Below are positions 1 through 8,469 of a stretch of DNA of 64,000 bases, piece after piece. A model generated the notes under the pieces. The model was given only the letters and a program-made list of their open reading frames with translations, was not told the origin of the DNA and did not search any database. The DNA is taken from contig NZ_CP007128.1 in assembly GCF_000522985.1 (NCBI RefSeq), positions 3,952,220-4,016,219 on the forward strand, written 5' to 3'. Made by a program: the position numbers and the translations under genes. Within the stretch, counting starts at the first letter, position 1. Each line of letters begins with the position of its first letter. The stretch comes from Gemmatirosa kalamazoonensis. GTDB lineage: Bacteria; Gemmatimonadota; Gemmatimonadetes; Gemmatimonadales; Gemmatimonadaceae.

Positions 1-1243
1 TGAGCGGCAGCACCGTCCACGGATCCGTCTCCGTCTGCTTCATGCCGAGGGAGATCTTCTCCTCCTCCGGATCGACCTTCAGCACCACCGCCTCGATCGT
101 CTCGCCGATGGAGACGAGCTTCGACGGGTGCCTAACGTTCCGCGTCCACGACATCTCGGAGATGTGGACGAGGCCCTCGATCCCGGGCTCCAGCTCGATG
201 AACGCGCCGTAGTTCGTGATCGAGACGACCTTGCCCTGCACCCGCGTGCCGACGGGATACTTCTGGACCACGTCCTTCCACGGGTACGCCTGGAGCTGCT
301 TGAGGCCGAGCGAGATGCGCTCGCGCTCCCAGTCGATGTCCAGGACCTTCACCTCGAGCTCCTGCCCGATCTGGACCATCTCGCTGGGGTGCGAGATGCG
401 CCCCCACGACATGTCCGTGATGTGGAGCAGGCCGTCGACGCCGCCGAGGTCGATGAAGGCGCCGAAGTCCGTGATGTTCTTCACCACGCCCTTCCGCACC
501 TGATCCTTCTCGAGCTCCTTCATCAGCTTCTCGCGCTTGCCGGCGCGCTCCTGCTCGAGGATCACTCGGCGGGAGACGACGATGTTGCGGCGGCGCTTGT
601 TCAGCTTGATGATCTTGAACTCGTAGCGCTGGCCGAGCAGCTCGTCGATGTTCGGCACGCGGCGGAGCGCGATCTGCGAGCCCGGGAGGAACGCGTCGAC
701 GCCCATGAGGTCGACGACCACGCCGCCCTTGATCTTCTTGACGAGCGTGCCCTCGACGGGCTGGTCGTTCTCGTAGGCGAGACGGATGCGCTCCCAGACG
801 CGCATGAAGTCCGCCTTCTTCTTCGAGAGGACGACGGAGCCTTCCTGGTCCTCGAGGTGCTCCAGGAGAACCTCGACCTCGTCGCCAGGCTTGAGGTCGG
901 GCATGTCCTTGAACTCCTCGAGCGGCACGGTCCCCTCGGACTTGAAGCCGATGTCGAGGACGACCATGTTCTCGCGGATCTCGAGGACCTTGGACTTCAC
1001 GATCTCCCCCTCCTCGATGGAGGCGAGGGTACCGTTGTACATGTCCATCATCGCCTCGAACTCGTCCGACGAGTACTCGTCCTCGTCGTAGAGCTCGGGG
1101 CGGCGGTTCGCGAGGGGACGCAGAACGCTCTTCTGCTTGTCGCGCTTCTGGCGCTCGGTCAGCGCCGTCGGGGTGGTCGACGCGTCGAAGTCAGCGTCGA
1201 GCGTGGGGTTCTCGAGCTCGGCCATACCGGAGGGGGTCTCCAT
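1..1243 (-). CDS. rpsA: 30S ribosomal protein S1 (3' end beyond window)
   Basis: Ribosomal protein S1 binds mRNA on the small subunit and helps initiation on structured messages. About 414 codons are visible; the C-terminal part lies beyond base 1. The protein has an acidic N-terminal tail (residues 1-70), then four S1/OB repeats. The first two are the divergent ribosome-binding type (KSKVLEIRENMVVLDIGF, then EGTLVKKIKGGVVVDL). The next two are canonical RNA-binding repeats with ITDFGAFIDL and ITNYGAFIEL cores, each ending in HI[TS][DE]MSW. A fifth repeat is probably cut off. I chose the ATG at 1243 (METPSGMAELENP); an in-frame ATG at 1225 is an alternative, and neither has a strong ribosome-binding site. 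The gene follows its own promoter and a leader of about 100 nt. The octamer CGTTAGGC lies inside it (V-R codons). Confidence 0.96.
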   Translation of the reverse strand, partial: METPSGMAELENPTLDADFDASTTPTALTERQKRDKQKSVLRPLANRRPELYDEDEYSSDEFEAMMDMYNGTLASIEEGEIVKSKVLEIRENMVVLDIGFKSEGTVPLEEFKDMPDLKPGDEVEVLLEHLEDQEGSVVLSKKKADFMRVWERIRLAYENDQPVEGTLVKKIKGGVVVDLMGVDAFLPGSQIALRRVPNIDELLGQRYEFKIIKLNKRRRNIVVSRRVILEQERAGKREKLMKELEKDQVRKGVVKNITDFGAFIDLGGVDGLLHITDMSWGRISHPSEMVQIGQELEVKVLDIDWERERISLGLKQLQAYPWKDVVQKYPVGTRVQGKVVSITNYGAFIELEPGIEGLVHISEMSWTRNVRHPSKLVSIGETIEAVVLKVDPEEEKISLGMKQTETDPWTVLPL

Positions 1244-1346
1244 GATCGCGGAGTTTAGGCTCGCCGCGCCGAGTCATGGGGTGGTGGATCACACGACAGG
1301 CCCCGGCAGCCGGATGCCGCCTGGGGCGAGCGAGTGCGAACCCACC

Positions 1347-1375
1347 AGTTTAGACAGGTAAGTCGCGAGAGTCAA
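1347..1375 (-). promoter_or_regulatory. Predicted rpsA promoter
   Basis: On the minus strand TTGACT (1375-1370), a 17-base spacer and TAAACT (1352-1347) form a sigma-70-like promoter. Predicted transcription starts near 1340, giving a leader of about 97 nt before rpsA. Part of the leader (about 1300-1327) can fold into a GC-rich hairpin. Autoregulation of rpsA through its leader is known in other bacteria; here it is only possible. The remaining 1376-1412 up to the cmk stop shows nothing else. Confidence 0.6.
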
Positions 1376-1412
1376 CCGGCGCCGCACACCGAAGTTGCGC
1401 CGCCATCGCGAG

Positions 1413-2129
1413 TTACGCGCTCTCTCCCGAGCCCCCGACTCGTGCCTCGCCGGCGTCCGCCGCGTCCGACGCCAGCACCCGCGACCGCGCCCGCGCCAGC
1501 GCCACGATGCGGTCCACCTGCTCCGCCTGCGTGAGGAACGTCGTGTCGATCAACACGGCGTCGCGCGCCTGCACCGTCTGGGTCGCGTCCTTGGAGTCGC
1601 GCAGGACGAGGTGCTCGGTCTCCTCCGCGATCTCGTCCTCCTGCGGGTGCCGGCCGAGCCGCTGGATGAGCCGACGGCGGGCCCGCTCCCACGGGTCGGC
1701 GACGAGGAAGATCTTCAGCGGCGCTTCCGGGAAGACGACGGTCCCGATGTCGCGGCCGTCGACCACGACGTCGTGAGAGCCCCCCGCCGCCCGGACGCGC
1801 TCGTTCACCCACGTCCGCACCGACCCGAGCTGCGCGACTCGCGAGACGTTGCGCGTGACGTCCGTGCCGCGGATCGCCTCCCCGACCGCCGCCCCGTCGA
1901 CGAGCGGCTCGAACCCGGCCGCGGTCGGCGACAGCGCCACGCGCTCGGCGAGCGCTCGCACCGCCTCCTCCCGCCAGCCGGCGGGGTCGCCGGCCTCGCT
2001 GAGCGCGAGCCACGTCACGGCGCGGTACAGCGCCCCCGAGTCGACGTGCCGGAAGCCGAGCCGCTCGGCCACCCATCGCGCGGTCGACGACTTGCCCGAC
2101 GCCGCCGGTCCGTCGATCGCGACCACCAT
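1413..2129 (-). CDS. cmk: Cytidylate kinase
   Basis: Phosphorylates CMP/dCMP to the diphosphates with ATP in the cytoplasm (pyrimidine salvage and mRNA turnover). It is 238 aa, normal for the family. The P-loop GPAASGKSS is at residues 7-15, followed by the typical RHVDSGALYRAVT nucleotide-binding segment. VVDGRDIGTVVFPEA lies mid-protein and carries the family RDIGT signature, and the arginine-rich lid segment WERARRRLIQR follows. The ATG at 2129 is eight bases after the aroA stop, so it is probably co-transcribed with the aroA/dap block. The order aroA-cmk-rpsA is common in bacteria. The C-terminus has a short Ala/Gly/Asp-rich tail of no known function. Confidence 0.95.
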   Translation of the reverse strand: MVVAIDGPAASGKSSTARWVAERLGFRHVDSGALYRAVTWLALSEAGDPAGWREEAVRALAERVALSPTAAGFEPLVDGAAVGEAIRGTDVTRNVSRVAQLGSVRTWVNERVRAAGGSHDVVVDGRDIGTVVFPEAPLKIFLVADPWERARRRLIQRLGRHPQEDEIAEETEHLVLRDSKDATQTVQARDAVLIDTTFLTQAEQVDRIVALARARSRVLASDAADAGEARVGGSGESA

Positions 2130-2137
2130 GTGCGACG

Positions 2138-3394
2138 TCACCGGACGGCGCCGTCCAGGTCGCGCCAGAACGTCGGGAACGACACGTCCACGCACGCCGG
2201 GTCGTCGACCTCGATCTCGTTCCCCGGCAGCGCGCCGAGGACGCCGAACGCCATCGCGAGGCGGTGGTCGCCGTGCGTCGTGACGCGGCCCTTCAGCGAC
2301 GCGCGATTGCCGCGCACCACGAAGCCGTCCGGCAGCTCGTCCGCGTCGGCTCCGAGCGCGCGCAGGTTGCCGACGACGGCCGCGATGCGATCGCTCTCCT
2401 TCACGCGCAGCTCCTCGGCCCCGCGCACGACGGTCTCGCCCTCGGCGCGCGTGGCGAGGCACGCGAGCATCGGCAGCTCGTCGATCAGCGACGGCACCTC
2501 GGCTGGTGCGATCTCGGTGGAGCGCAGCTCGCCAGGCGACACGGCGAGCGTGCCGACGGTCTCCCCGCCCTCCGTGCGCTCGTCGTCGACGTCGATGCGC
2601 ACGCCCATGCGCGCGAGCGCGAAGAAGAAGCCGGTGCGCGTCGGATTCAGGCACACGTCGGGCAGCGTCAGCGTGCCCTCCGTCGCGAGCGCCGCGAGGG
2701 CGACGAAGAACGCGGCGGACGACGGGTCGCCGGGCACCGCGACGTCGAGTGCGGGAAGGCCCTGCACGGGCCACAACAGCACGGCGTCGTCGTTCACCCA
2801 GACCTCCGCGCCGCGCGCGGCGAGCATGCGCTCGGTGTGGTCGCGGGAGCGCGTCGGCTCGCGCACCACGACCTCGACGCCCGCGCACACGCCGGCGAGC
2901 AGGATGGCGCTCTTCACCTGCGCGCTCGACTTCTCGTTGTGCCACTCCACCTTCTCGAGCTCCGTGCCGTGCACGACCATCGGCAGCCGCTCGCCGGTCG
3001 AGAGCTCGAACGACGCGCCCATGGCCGAGAGCGGCCGGGCGACGCGCCCCATCGGCCGCTTGCTCAGGCTCTCGTCGCCGACGAAGCGCGACGCGAACGG
3101 CTGCGCGGCGCACACCCCGGCCATCAGCCGCGCCGTCGTGCCGCTGTTGCCGCAGTCGAGGTCGCGCACCGGCGCGCGGAGACCGCGCAGCCCGTGCCCG
3201 GTCACGACGAAGTCGGCCGACAGCTCGGGCATGTCCGCGCCTAACGCGCGCAGCACGCCCGCCGTGGACCGCACGTCGGCGGAGTCGAGGATGCGCGTGA
3301 TGCGCGACGGGCCGTCGCCGAGCGCGGCGAACATGAGCGCGCGGTGACTGATCGACTTGTCACCCGGGACGCGTACGCTGCCGGTGACCTTCAT
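2138..3394 (-). CDS. aroA: 3-phosphoshikimate 1-carboxyvinyltransferase (EPSP synthase)
   Basis: Sixth step of the shikimate pathway: joins shikimate-3-phosphate and PEP to make EPSP. It is 418 aa, close to the usual 425-440. Visible signatures are VPGDKSISHRALM at the N-terminus (residues 9-21), DCGNSGTTARLMAG near residue 90, the ELRVKESDRIAA segment with the R-KESDR active-site cluster, and GDHRLAMAFGVLG near the C-terminus. The ATG at 3394 overlaps the dapD stop by four bases (ATGA), so its translation is coupled to the lysine block. It contains one copy of the octamer (Leu-Gly with a TTA codon, 3239-3245). Confidence 0.96.
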   Translation of the reverse strand: MKVTGSVRVPGDKSISHRALMFAALGDGPSRITRILDSADVRSTAGVLRALGADMPELSADFVVTGHGLRGLRAPVRDLDCGNSGTTARLMAGVCAAQPFASRFVGDESLSKRPMGRVARPLSAMGASFELSTGERLPMVVHGTELEKVEWHNEKSSAQVKSAILLAGVCAGVEVVVREPTRSRDHTERMLAARGAEVWVNDDAVLLWPVQGLPALDVAVPGDPSSAAFFVALAALATEGTLTLPDVCLNPTRTGFFFALARMGVRIDVDDERTEGGETVGTLAVSPGELRSTEIAPAEVPSLIDELPMLACLATRAEGETVVRGAEELRVKESDRIAAVVGNLRALGADADELPDGFVVRGNRASLKGRVTTHGDHRLAMAFGVLGALPGNEIEVDDPACVDVSFPTFWRDLDGAVR

Positions 3395-4257
3395 CGCAGC
3401 CACGCCTCGAGCGCGGTCGAGAGATCCGTCTTCTCGTCGCGGTACTTCACGATGATCGGCGTCTGCAGCGACAGGCCCTGCGCCTCCGCCCATCCGCCGG
3501 TGATGCGCCGCGCGCCCGGCACCACGACCGCACCCTCGGGGATCTCGAGCGGCGCGTCGGCGGTCCCACGGTACACGGTCTCGCGCTCCAGATCGAACAC
3601 CGGCGTGCCGCGCGTGAGCACCACGCCGGCGGCGAGCACCGCACGGCGCCGGACGACGGTGCCCTCGTAGACGCCGCAGTTGCCGCCGACGATCGCGTCG
3701 TCCTCGACGACGACGGGCGACGCGTTCACCGGCTCCAGCACACCGCCGATCTGCGCGGCGGCGCTCAGGTGCACGCGCTCGCCGATCTGCGCGCACGAGC
3801 CGACGAGCGCGTGCGAGTCGACCATCGTGCCGGCGCCGACGTACGCGCCGACGTTGATGTACATCGGCGGCATGCAGACGACCCCCGACGCGATGTACGT
3901 CCCGCGGCGGATCGACGACCCGCCCGGGACCACGCGCACTCCCGACTCGATGCGCAGCGTGCGCGGCGGCACGGTGTGCTTGTCGAAGAACGTGAACGCC
4001 GCATGCGAGCCGCCGCCGGCCGGTGACATGTCGGCGACCTTGCCGAGCCGGAACGCGAGCAGGATGCCGCGCTTCACCCACGGCACGGCGTGCCAGCGGC
4101 CGTCGGCATCGCGCTCGGCGGCGCGGACGTGCCCCTGCTCCAGCGCCGTGAGCAGCTGGTCGACGGCCATGCCGGCGTTCGGCGAGAACGGCGCACCGGG
4201 CTCCTTCGGCTCGGCGGCGAGGATGCGCTGCTCCAGGTCCTTGCGGTCGATCGTCAC
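3391..4257 (-). CDS. dapD: 2,3,4,5-tetrahydropyridine-2,6-dicarboxylate N-succinyltransferase
   Basis: Transfers succinyl from succinyl-CoA to tetrahydrodipicolinate in the succinylase branch of diaminopimelate/lysine synthesis. It is 288 aa. The N-terminal helical part includes the DapD-type segment VPWVKRGILLAFRLG. The middle is a left-handed beta-helix of hexapeptide repeats (GTYIASGVVCMPPMYINVG, GAGTMVDSHALVGSCAQIG), followed by EDDAIVGGNCGVYEGTVV. The match is to the enteric-type DapD rather than the acetyl-transferring DapH. The GTG start at 4257 overlaps the dapA stop by four bases (GTGA), and its stop overlaps the aroA start. Presence of dapD implies a succinyl-DAP aminotransferase and desuccinylase in the cell. 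A candidate for the latter is at 8470-9462. Confidence 0.93.
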   Translation of the reverse strand: MTIDRKDLEQRILAAEPKEPGAPFSPNAGMAVDQLLTALEQGHVRAAERDADGRWHAVPWVKRGILLAFRLGKVADMSPAGGGSHAAFTFFDKHTVPPRTLRIESGVRVVPGGSSIRRGTYIASGVVCMPPMYINVGAYVGAGTMVDSHALVGSCAQIGERVHLSAAAQIGGVLEPVNASPVVVEDDAIVGGNCGVYEGTVVRRRAVLAAGVVLTRGTPVFDLERETVYRGTADAPLEIPEGAVVVPGARRITGGWAEAQGLSLQTPIIVKYRDEKTDLSTALEAWLR

Positions 4258-5195
4258 GCCGCCGCTCCCGCGCGACCGGTGCGCTGCGCGTCGCCGGGCG
4301 CGTGCTGGAACGCGCCGGCCGATTCGAGCGCGGCGCGCACGGCCGCACGGTACGCGTCCGCGAGCGGCACGAGAGGCAGCCGCAGCACGTCTTCCATGAG
4401 TCCGAGCATCGAGAGTGCAGCCTTGAGGGGGATCGGATTCGATTCGACGAACGCGGCGCTCGTCCACGCCGCGAGACGCGCGTCGACGTCGCGCGCCGCG
4501 GCGAAGTCGCCGGCGAGCGCACGCTCGCACAGGTCGGCGACCAGCCGCGGCGTCGCGTTCGACGTGACGGAGACGACGCCGTCGCCGCCGGCGGCCATGA
4601 TGCCTAACGTGATGGCGTCCTCGCCGGAGAGGACGATGAAGCCCGGCGGGCGGTTGCGCAGGATCTCCTGCACCTGCGCGAGGTTCCCCGACGCCTCCTT
4701 CACCGCGACGATGTTGGGCACCTCGGCGAGGCGCAGCGTCGTTCTCGCCTCGACGTTGCTGCCCGTCCGGCCGGGGACGTTGTACAGCACGATCGGCAGG
4801 TCGACGGCGTCGGCGACGGCGCGGAAGTGGGCCTCGATGCCGCGCTGCGGCGGCTTGCTGTACGCGGGAGAGACGTGCAGCAGGTGCGTGGCGCCGGCGG
4901 CGCGCATCTCGCGCGAGAGCGCGATGGCCTTCTGCGTATCGTTCACGCCCGCGCCGGCCACGATCGGCACGCGGCCGCCCGCCTCGTCGACGACGATCTC
5001 CACGACGCGCCGCTGCTCGGCGACCGTCATCGTCGCCGCCTCGCCCGTGGACCCGCACGGCACGAGGAAGTGGACGCCCTGCTCGAGCTGCCAGCGCACG
5101 AAGCGACGCAGCGCCGGCTCGTCGACGTCGCCGCCGCGCGTGAACGGTGTCGCGAGCGCCGTACCGACGCCGCGGAGCACGTTGGTCTGCGTCAT
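4254..5195 (-). CDS. dapA: 4-hydroxy-tetrahydrodipicolinate synthase
   Basis: Condenses pyruvate with aspartate semialdehyde, the first committed step to DAP/lysine. It is 313 aa and a TIM barrel of the DapA/NAL family. The pyruvate-carboxylate motif GSTGEA is at residues 48-53, the tyrosine relay is in VLYNVPGRTG (about residue 138), and the Schiff-base lysine is in IVAVKEASGN (about residue 162). A GGDGVVSVTSN segment follows. The ATG at 5195 is preceded by CTGGAGGG, a good ribosome-binding site, and overlaps the dapB stop by four bases. It carries one copy of the octamer as Leu-Gly (4602-4608). The C-terminus has an Ala/Gly-rich extension of about 15 residues. Confidence 0.95.
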   Translation of the reverse strand: MTQTNVLRGVGTALATPFTRGGDVDEPALRRFVRWQLEQGVHFLVPCGSTGEAATMTVAEQRRVVEIVVDEAGGRVPIVAGAGVNDTQKAIALSREMRAAGATHLLHVSPAYSKPPQRGIEAHFRAVADAVDLPIVLYNVPGRTGSNVEARTTLRLAEVPNIVAVKEASGNLAQVQEILRNRPPGFIVLSGEDAITLGIMAAGGDGVVSVTSNATPRLVADLCERALAGDFAAARDVDARLAAWTSAAFVESNPIPLKAALSMLGLMEDVLRLPLVPLADAYRAAVRAALESAGAFQHAPGDAQRTGRAGAAA

Positions 5196-5911
5196 GGCCG
5201 GAGCCCTCCAGTTGACTGGTCGCTCGCCGGCGCGAGCACGTCGCTCATCGTGTACACGCCGGGCTCGCGCCGCGCGGCGAGCCAGCGCGCCGCGGCGAGC
5301 GCCCCCTCGGCGAACACGCGACGGTCGCGCGCGTCGTGCTCGATGCGGAGCTGCTCGAACGGACCATCGAAGACGAGCGTGTGCGTACCGGGGACGTGGC
5401 CGACCCGAACGCTCGTCGTCGGAATCTCGCGGCCGAGCGTCGCCGTCGCGGCGCGCGCGATGGCGATCGCCGTGCCGGACGGCGCGTCCTTCTTCTGCGT
5501 GTGGTGCGTCTCCACGAGATGCACGTCCATGCCCGAGTCGCGGAGCAGGCGCCCCGCCTCGGCGGCGAGCCGGATCATCGCGTTCACGCCGAGGGAGAAG
5601 TTGGCCGCCCAGAGCATGCGGCCATCGGCGTCGCGGACGTCGCGCTCGAGCGCCGGGAGCTGGTCGTACCAGCCCGTCGTGCCGACGACCACGGGCACGC
5701 CGCCGGCGAGGCACGCGCGCACGTTAGGCACCGCGGCGGCCGGCTCGGTGAAGTCGATGGCGACGTCAGCGCCGCCGAGAGCCGCGGCGTCCACACGATC
5801 GTCCCGGTCGAGCCGTGCCACGATCTCGGCGCCGCGCTCAGCGGCCAGCGCATCGATCGTGCGGCCCATCTTGCCCATGCCGACGAGCGCGACGCGCAGC
5901 GGGGCGGTCAC
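5192..5911 (-). CDS. dapB: 4-hydroxy-tetrahydrodipicolinate reductase
   Basis: NAD(P)H-dependent reduction of the DapA product. It is 239 aa, slightly short for the family (about 245-270). The N-terminal Rossmann motif is VALVGMGKMGRTI (residues 7-19), with IDFTEPAAA after the nucleotide site and GTTGWYDQ near residue 79. The substrate-binding signature ETHHTQKKDAPSGTA, with the catalytic HH and the Lys, is near residue 134. The GTG start at 5911 overlaps the lysC stop (GTGA) and the 3' end overlaps the dapA start (ATGA), so it is translationally coupled on both sides. One octamer copy encodes Pro-Asn (5723-5729). Confidence 0.95.
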   Translation of the reverse strand: MTAPLRVALVGMGKMGRTIDALAAERGAEIVARLDRDDRVDAAALGGADVAIDFTEPAAAVPNVRACLAGGVPVVVGTTGWYDQLPALERDVRDADGRMLWAANFSLGVNAMIRLAAEAGRLLRDSGMDVHLVETHHTQKKDAPSGTAIAIARAATATLGREIPTTSVRVGHVPGTHTLVFDGPFEQLRIEHDARDRRVFAEGALAAARWLAARREPGVYTMSDVLAPASDQSTGGLRP

Positions 5912-7266
5912 GTCGCGCCCTCCCCGAAGAACGCGTCGTGCAGCCGCTGCATGGCCGGGCCGACGTGCTCCCCGTCGACGACGAGGGTGAGGTTGATGCC
6001 CGTGGCGCTGAGCGACGCCATGTGCACGCGCAGGTCGCCGAGCGCGCCGAACGCGCGGGCGAGCGCGACGCCGTTGTCGCTGAGCCCCGCGCCGACGATC
6101 GACACGATCCCGCGCTCCCGCTCCACCGACACGTCGCCGAGCGGCGTGAGGTCGCCGAGCAGCTCGTCGAGGTTGGACGGGTCGTCGAGCGTGACGGACA
6201 GCGACACCTCGGACGTGGCGATGACGTCCACCGACGTGCGATGCCGCTCGAAGATCTCGAACACGGTCTTCATGAACCCCGAGGCGAGCAGCATGCGCGT
6301 GGAGCGCAGCTTCACCACCGTCGTCGCGCTCTTCGCGGCGATCGCGCTCACCGGGCGGCGCGGTGCGTCCGACGTGATGAGCGTGCCCTTCCCCTCCGGC
6401 CGCCGCGAGTTGTAGATGTACACCGGGATGCCGCGCCTAACGGCGGGGGCGATCGTGCTCGGGTGCAGCACCTTTGCGCCGAACGACGCCAGCTCCGACG
6501 CCTCGTCGAACCGGATCCGCTCGATGAGACGCGCATCGGGCACCACACGCGGATCGGCCGTGAGCATGCCGTCGACGTCGGTCCAGATCTCGATGACGTC
6601 CGCCTGCAGCGCCGCGCCGACGAGCGACGCACTGTAGTCCGAGCCGCCGCGACCGAGGGTCGTCGTGATGCCGTCGGGCGTCGCGCCGATGAAGCCACCC
6701 ATGATCGGCACGCGTCCCTCGCGCAGGTGCGGCTGCAGATGCGCGCGCGCCGCCTCGGCGATCCGGTCGGCGTCCGGCTCCGCCTTGCAGAAGTGATCGT
6801 CCGTGATCATCACGCGCCGCGCGTCCACCAGCTCGGCCGGAATGTCGCGCGCGCGGAACGCCGCGGTCACGAGATGCGACGAGAGGATCTCGCCGTACGC
6901 CGCGATCGTGTCGAGGCTGCGCGGCGTGAGAAAGCCGAGCACCGAGATCGCCTCGGCGAGCCGCGCGAGCTCGTCGAACATCGCCCCGAGCTCGCCCGAC
7001 AGCTCGGTGGCCGCCTGCGCGTCGGGCACGAGCGCCGTCACCGCGTTCAGGTGACGCTCGCGCAGCGCTTCCACGGCACGCGCGGCGCCGATGAGCTGAC
7101 CGCGCGACGCCTGCTCCGCCAGCGCGAGCAGCGCGTTCGTCGCGCCGCCCATCGCGGAGACGACGATCACGGGGCGGCCGGGGAGGCGCCCGCGCACGAT
7201 CGACGCCGCGCGCTCGATCGCCTCCGCGTCGCCGACCGAAGTGCCGCCGAACTTGACGACGATCAA
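5908..7266 (-). CDS. lysC: Aspartate kinase
   Basis: Phosphorylates aspartate, the first step of the aspartate family (Lys, Thr, Met). It is 452 aa and monofunctional. The N-terminal kinase domain shows VKFGGTSVG at residues 4-12, an SAMGGATNALL segment, and GRGGSDYSASLVGAAL in the aspartate/ATP site. The C-terminal third carries two ACT-type segments (VVKLRSTRM... and VSIVGAGLSDNGVALARAF), which suggests feedback control by lysine or threonine; that is inferred from the family. The only start consistent with the conserved N-terminus is TTG at 7266, seven bases after the asd stop. There is no homoserine dehydrogenase fusion. One octamer copy encodes Val-Arg (6435-6441). Confidence 0.95.
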   Translation of the reverse strand: MIVVKFGGTSVGDAEAIERAASIVRGRLPGRPVIVVSAMGGATNALLALAEQASRGQLIGAARAVEALRERHLNAVTALVPDAQAATELSGELGAMFDELARLAEAISVLGFLTPRSLDTIAAYGEILSSHLVTAAFRARDIPAELVDARRVMITDDHFCKAEPDADRIAEAARAHLQPHLREGRVPIMGGFIGATPDGITTTLGRGGSDYSASLVGAALQADVIEIWTDVDGMLTADPRVVPDARLIERIRFDEASELASFGAKVLHPSTIAPAVRRGIPVYIYNSRRPEGKGTLITSDAPRRPVSAIAAKSATTVVKLRSTRMLLASGFMKTVFEIFERHRTSVDVIATSEVSLSVTLDDPSNLDELLGDLTPLGDVSVERERGIVSIVGAGLSDNGVALARAFGALGDLRVHMASLSATGINLTLVVDGEHVGPAMQRLHDAFFGEGAT

Positions 7267-7273
7267 GGCGCGC

Positions 7274-8416
7274 TCACCCCGCGAGCGCCGCGGCGGCCAC
7301 CGCCCCGTGCGCGCGCGACGGCGCGCCGAGCGCGATCTCGGCGTTCAGAATGGAGCCGCCGGCGGCGCCGCGAATCGTGTTGTGGCCGCTCGCGACGAGT
7401 CGGATGTCGAGCAGGTGGTCCGCGCGCACGCGACCGACGGTGACGCTCATGCCGTCGCCCGCCATCACGTCGCGCCGCGGCTGCGGGCGATCGGGCGCGT
7501 CGCTCACGACGATGGGGCGCTCGGGCGCGCTCGGCATGTCGCGCGTGAGCTCCGAGCCGCGCCACTCACGCAGCACCTCGAGCACCTCGTCGACGCTCGG
7601 CCTCCGCTCGAAGCCTAACGACATGCACACGGTGTGGCCGTGCTCCACCGGCACGCGGTTCGTGTGCGCCGTGACGACGAACGGCGCGTGCGCGATGCGC
7701 TCGCCGTCGACGCGGCCGAGGATCTTCTGCAGCTCCGTCTCGACCTTCGGCTCCTCGTCGGCGATGTACGGGATGACGTTGCCGAGGATGTCGAGCGACG
7801 GCACGCCGGGATAGCCGGCTCCGGAGACCGCCTGCATCGTGGCGAGGAACGCCTTCGACAGACCGAACGCCTCGTGCAGCGGCGCGAGCGGCAGCGACGC
7901 GACGGTCACCGAGCAGTTCGCGTTCGTGACGATGGCGCCGTCCCACCCGCGCGCGCGGCGCTGCGCCTCGACGATCGCGAGGTGATCGCCGTTGATCTCG
8001 GGCACGACCAGCGGCACGTCGGGCGCCATGCGGAAGTTCTTCGCGTTGCTGAATACGAGCTTGCCGGCCGCGGCGAACGCGGGCTCGATGGTGCCGGCAG
8101 CGGACGAGTCGAGCGCCGAGAACACGATCGTCGAGCGCACCGCCGAGGGATCGCACGGCAACACCTCGCGGTCGCGCAGCGCGTCGGGCATGACGCCCTC
8201 GATCCAGCGCGTGACCTCGGCGTAGCGCTTGCCGGCCGAGCGCTCGGAGGCGGCGAGCTCCACGACCTCGAACCACGGATGGTCGGCGAGCAGTCGCGCG
8301 AAGGTCTGGCCGACCGCGCCGGTGGCGCCGAGGATCGCGACCGGCCAGCGCGAGAACGACTCGCCCGTCGGAACGAGCGAAGCGAGCGGCGGGACGTGCG
8401 GCGTCGGTCGGGGCAT
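7274..8416 (-). CDS. asd: Aspartate-semialdehyde dehydrogenase (archaeal/fungal-type)
   Basis: Reduces aspartyl phosphate to the semialdehyde with NADPH. It is 380 aa. The Rossmann motif VAILGATGAVGQTFARLL is near residue 25, the catalytic cysteine is in TNANCSVTV, and the general-base histidine is in the VEHGHTVCMSLGF region. The alignment pattern resembles the family found in archaea, fungi and many bacteria rather than enteric Asd. I chose the ATG at 8416 (MPRPTPHVPP); the first ~20 residues are proline-rich and poorly conserved, so a later start is possible. It sits between lysC and a deacylase in the lysine block. It contains one octamer as Leu-Gly (7613-7619), and another copy lies in the gap upstream (8435-8441). 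Confidence 0.92.
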   Translation of the reverse strand: MPRPTPHVPPLASLVPTGESFSRWPVAILGATGAVGQTFARLLADHPWFEVVELAASERSAGKRYAEVTRWIEGVMPDALRDREVLPCDPSAVRSTIVFSALDSSAAGTIEPAFAAAGKLVFSNAKNFRMAPDVPLVVPEINGDHLAIVEAQRRARGWDGAIVTNANCSVTVASLPLAPLHEAFGLSKAFLATMQAVSGAGYPGVPSLDILGNVIPYIADEEPKVETELQKILGRVDGERIAHAPFVVTAHTNRVPVEHGHTVCMSLGFERRPSVDEVLEVLREWRGSELTRDMPSAPERPIVVSDAPDRPQPRRDVMAGDGMSVTVGRVRADHLLDIRLVASGHNTIRGAAGGSILNAEIALGAPSRAHGAVAAAALAG

Positions 8417-8469
8417 GGGAGGAGACTCGAAGGTGTTAGGCGGCGCAGGCGTCGCGCACGAGACGTCGA

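Noticed and set aside
128-1258. Long plus-strand open frame across rpsA
   Set aside because: It is antisense to a clear S1 gene, and its composition (runs of D, E, L, H, V) is the typical mirror of a GC-rich coding strand. The same holds for many other long frames in the window.
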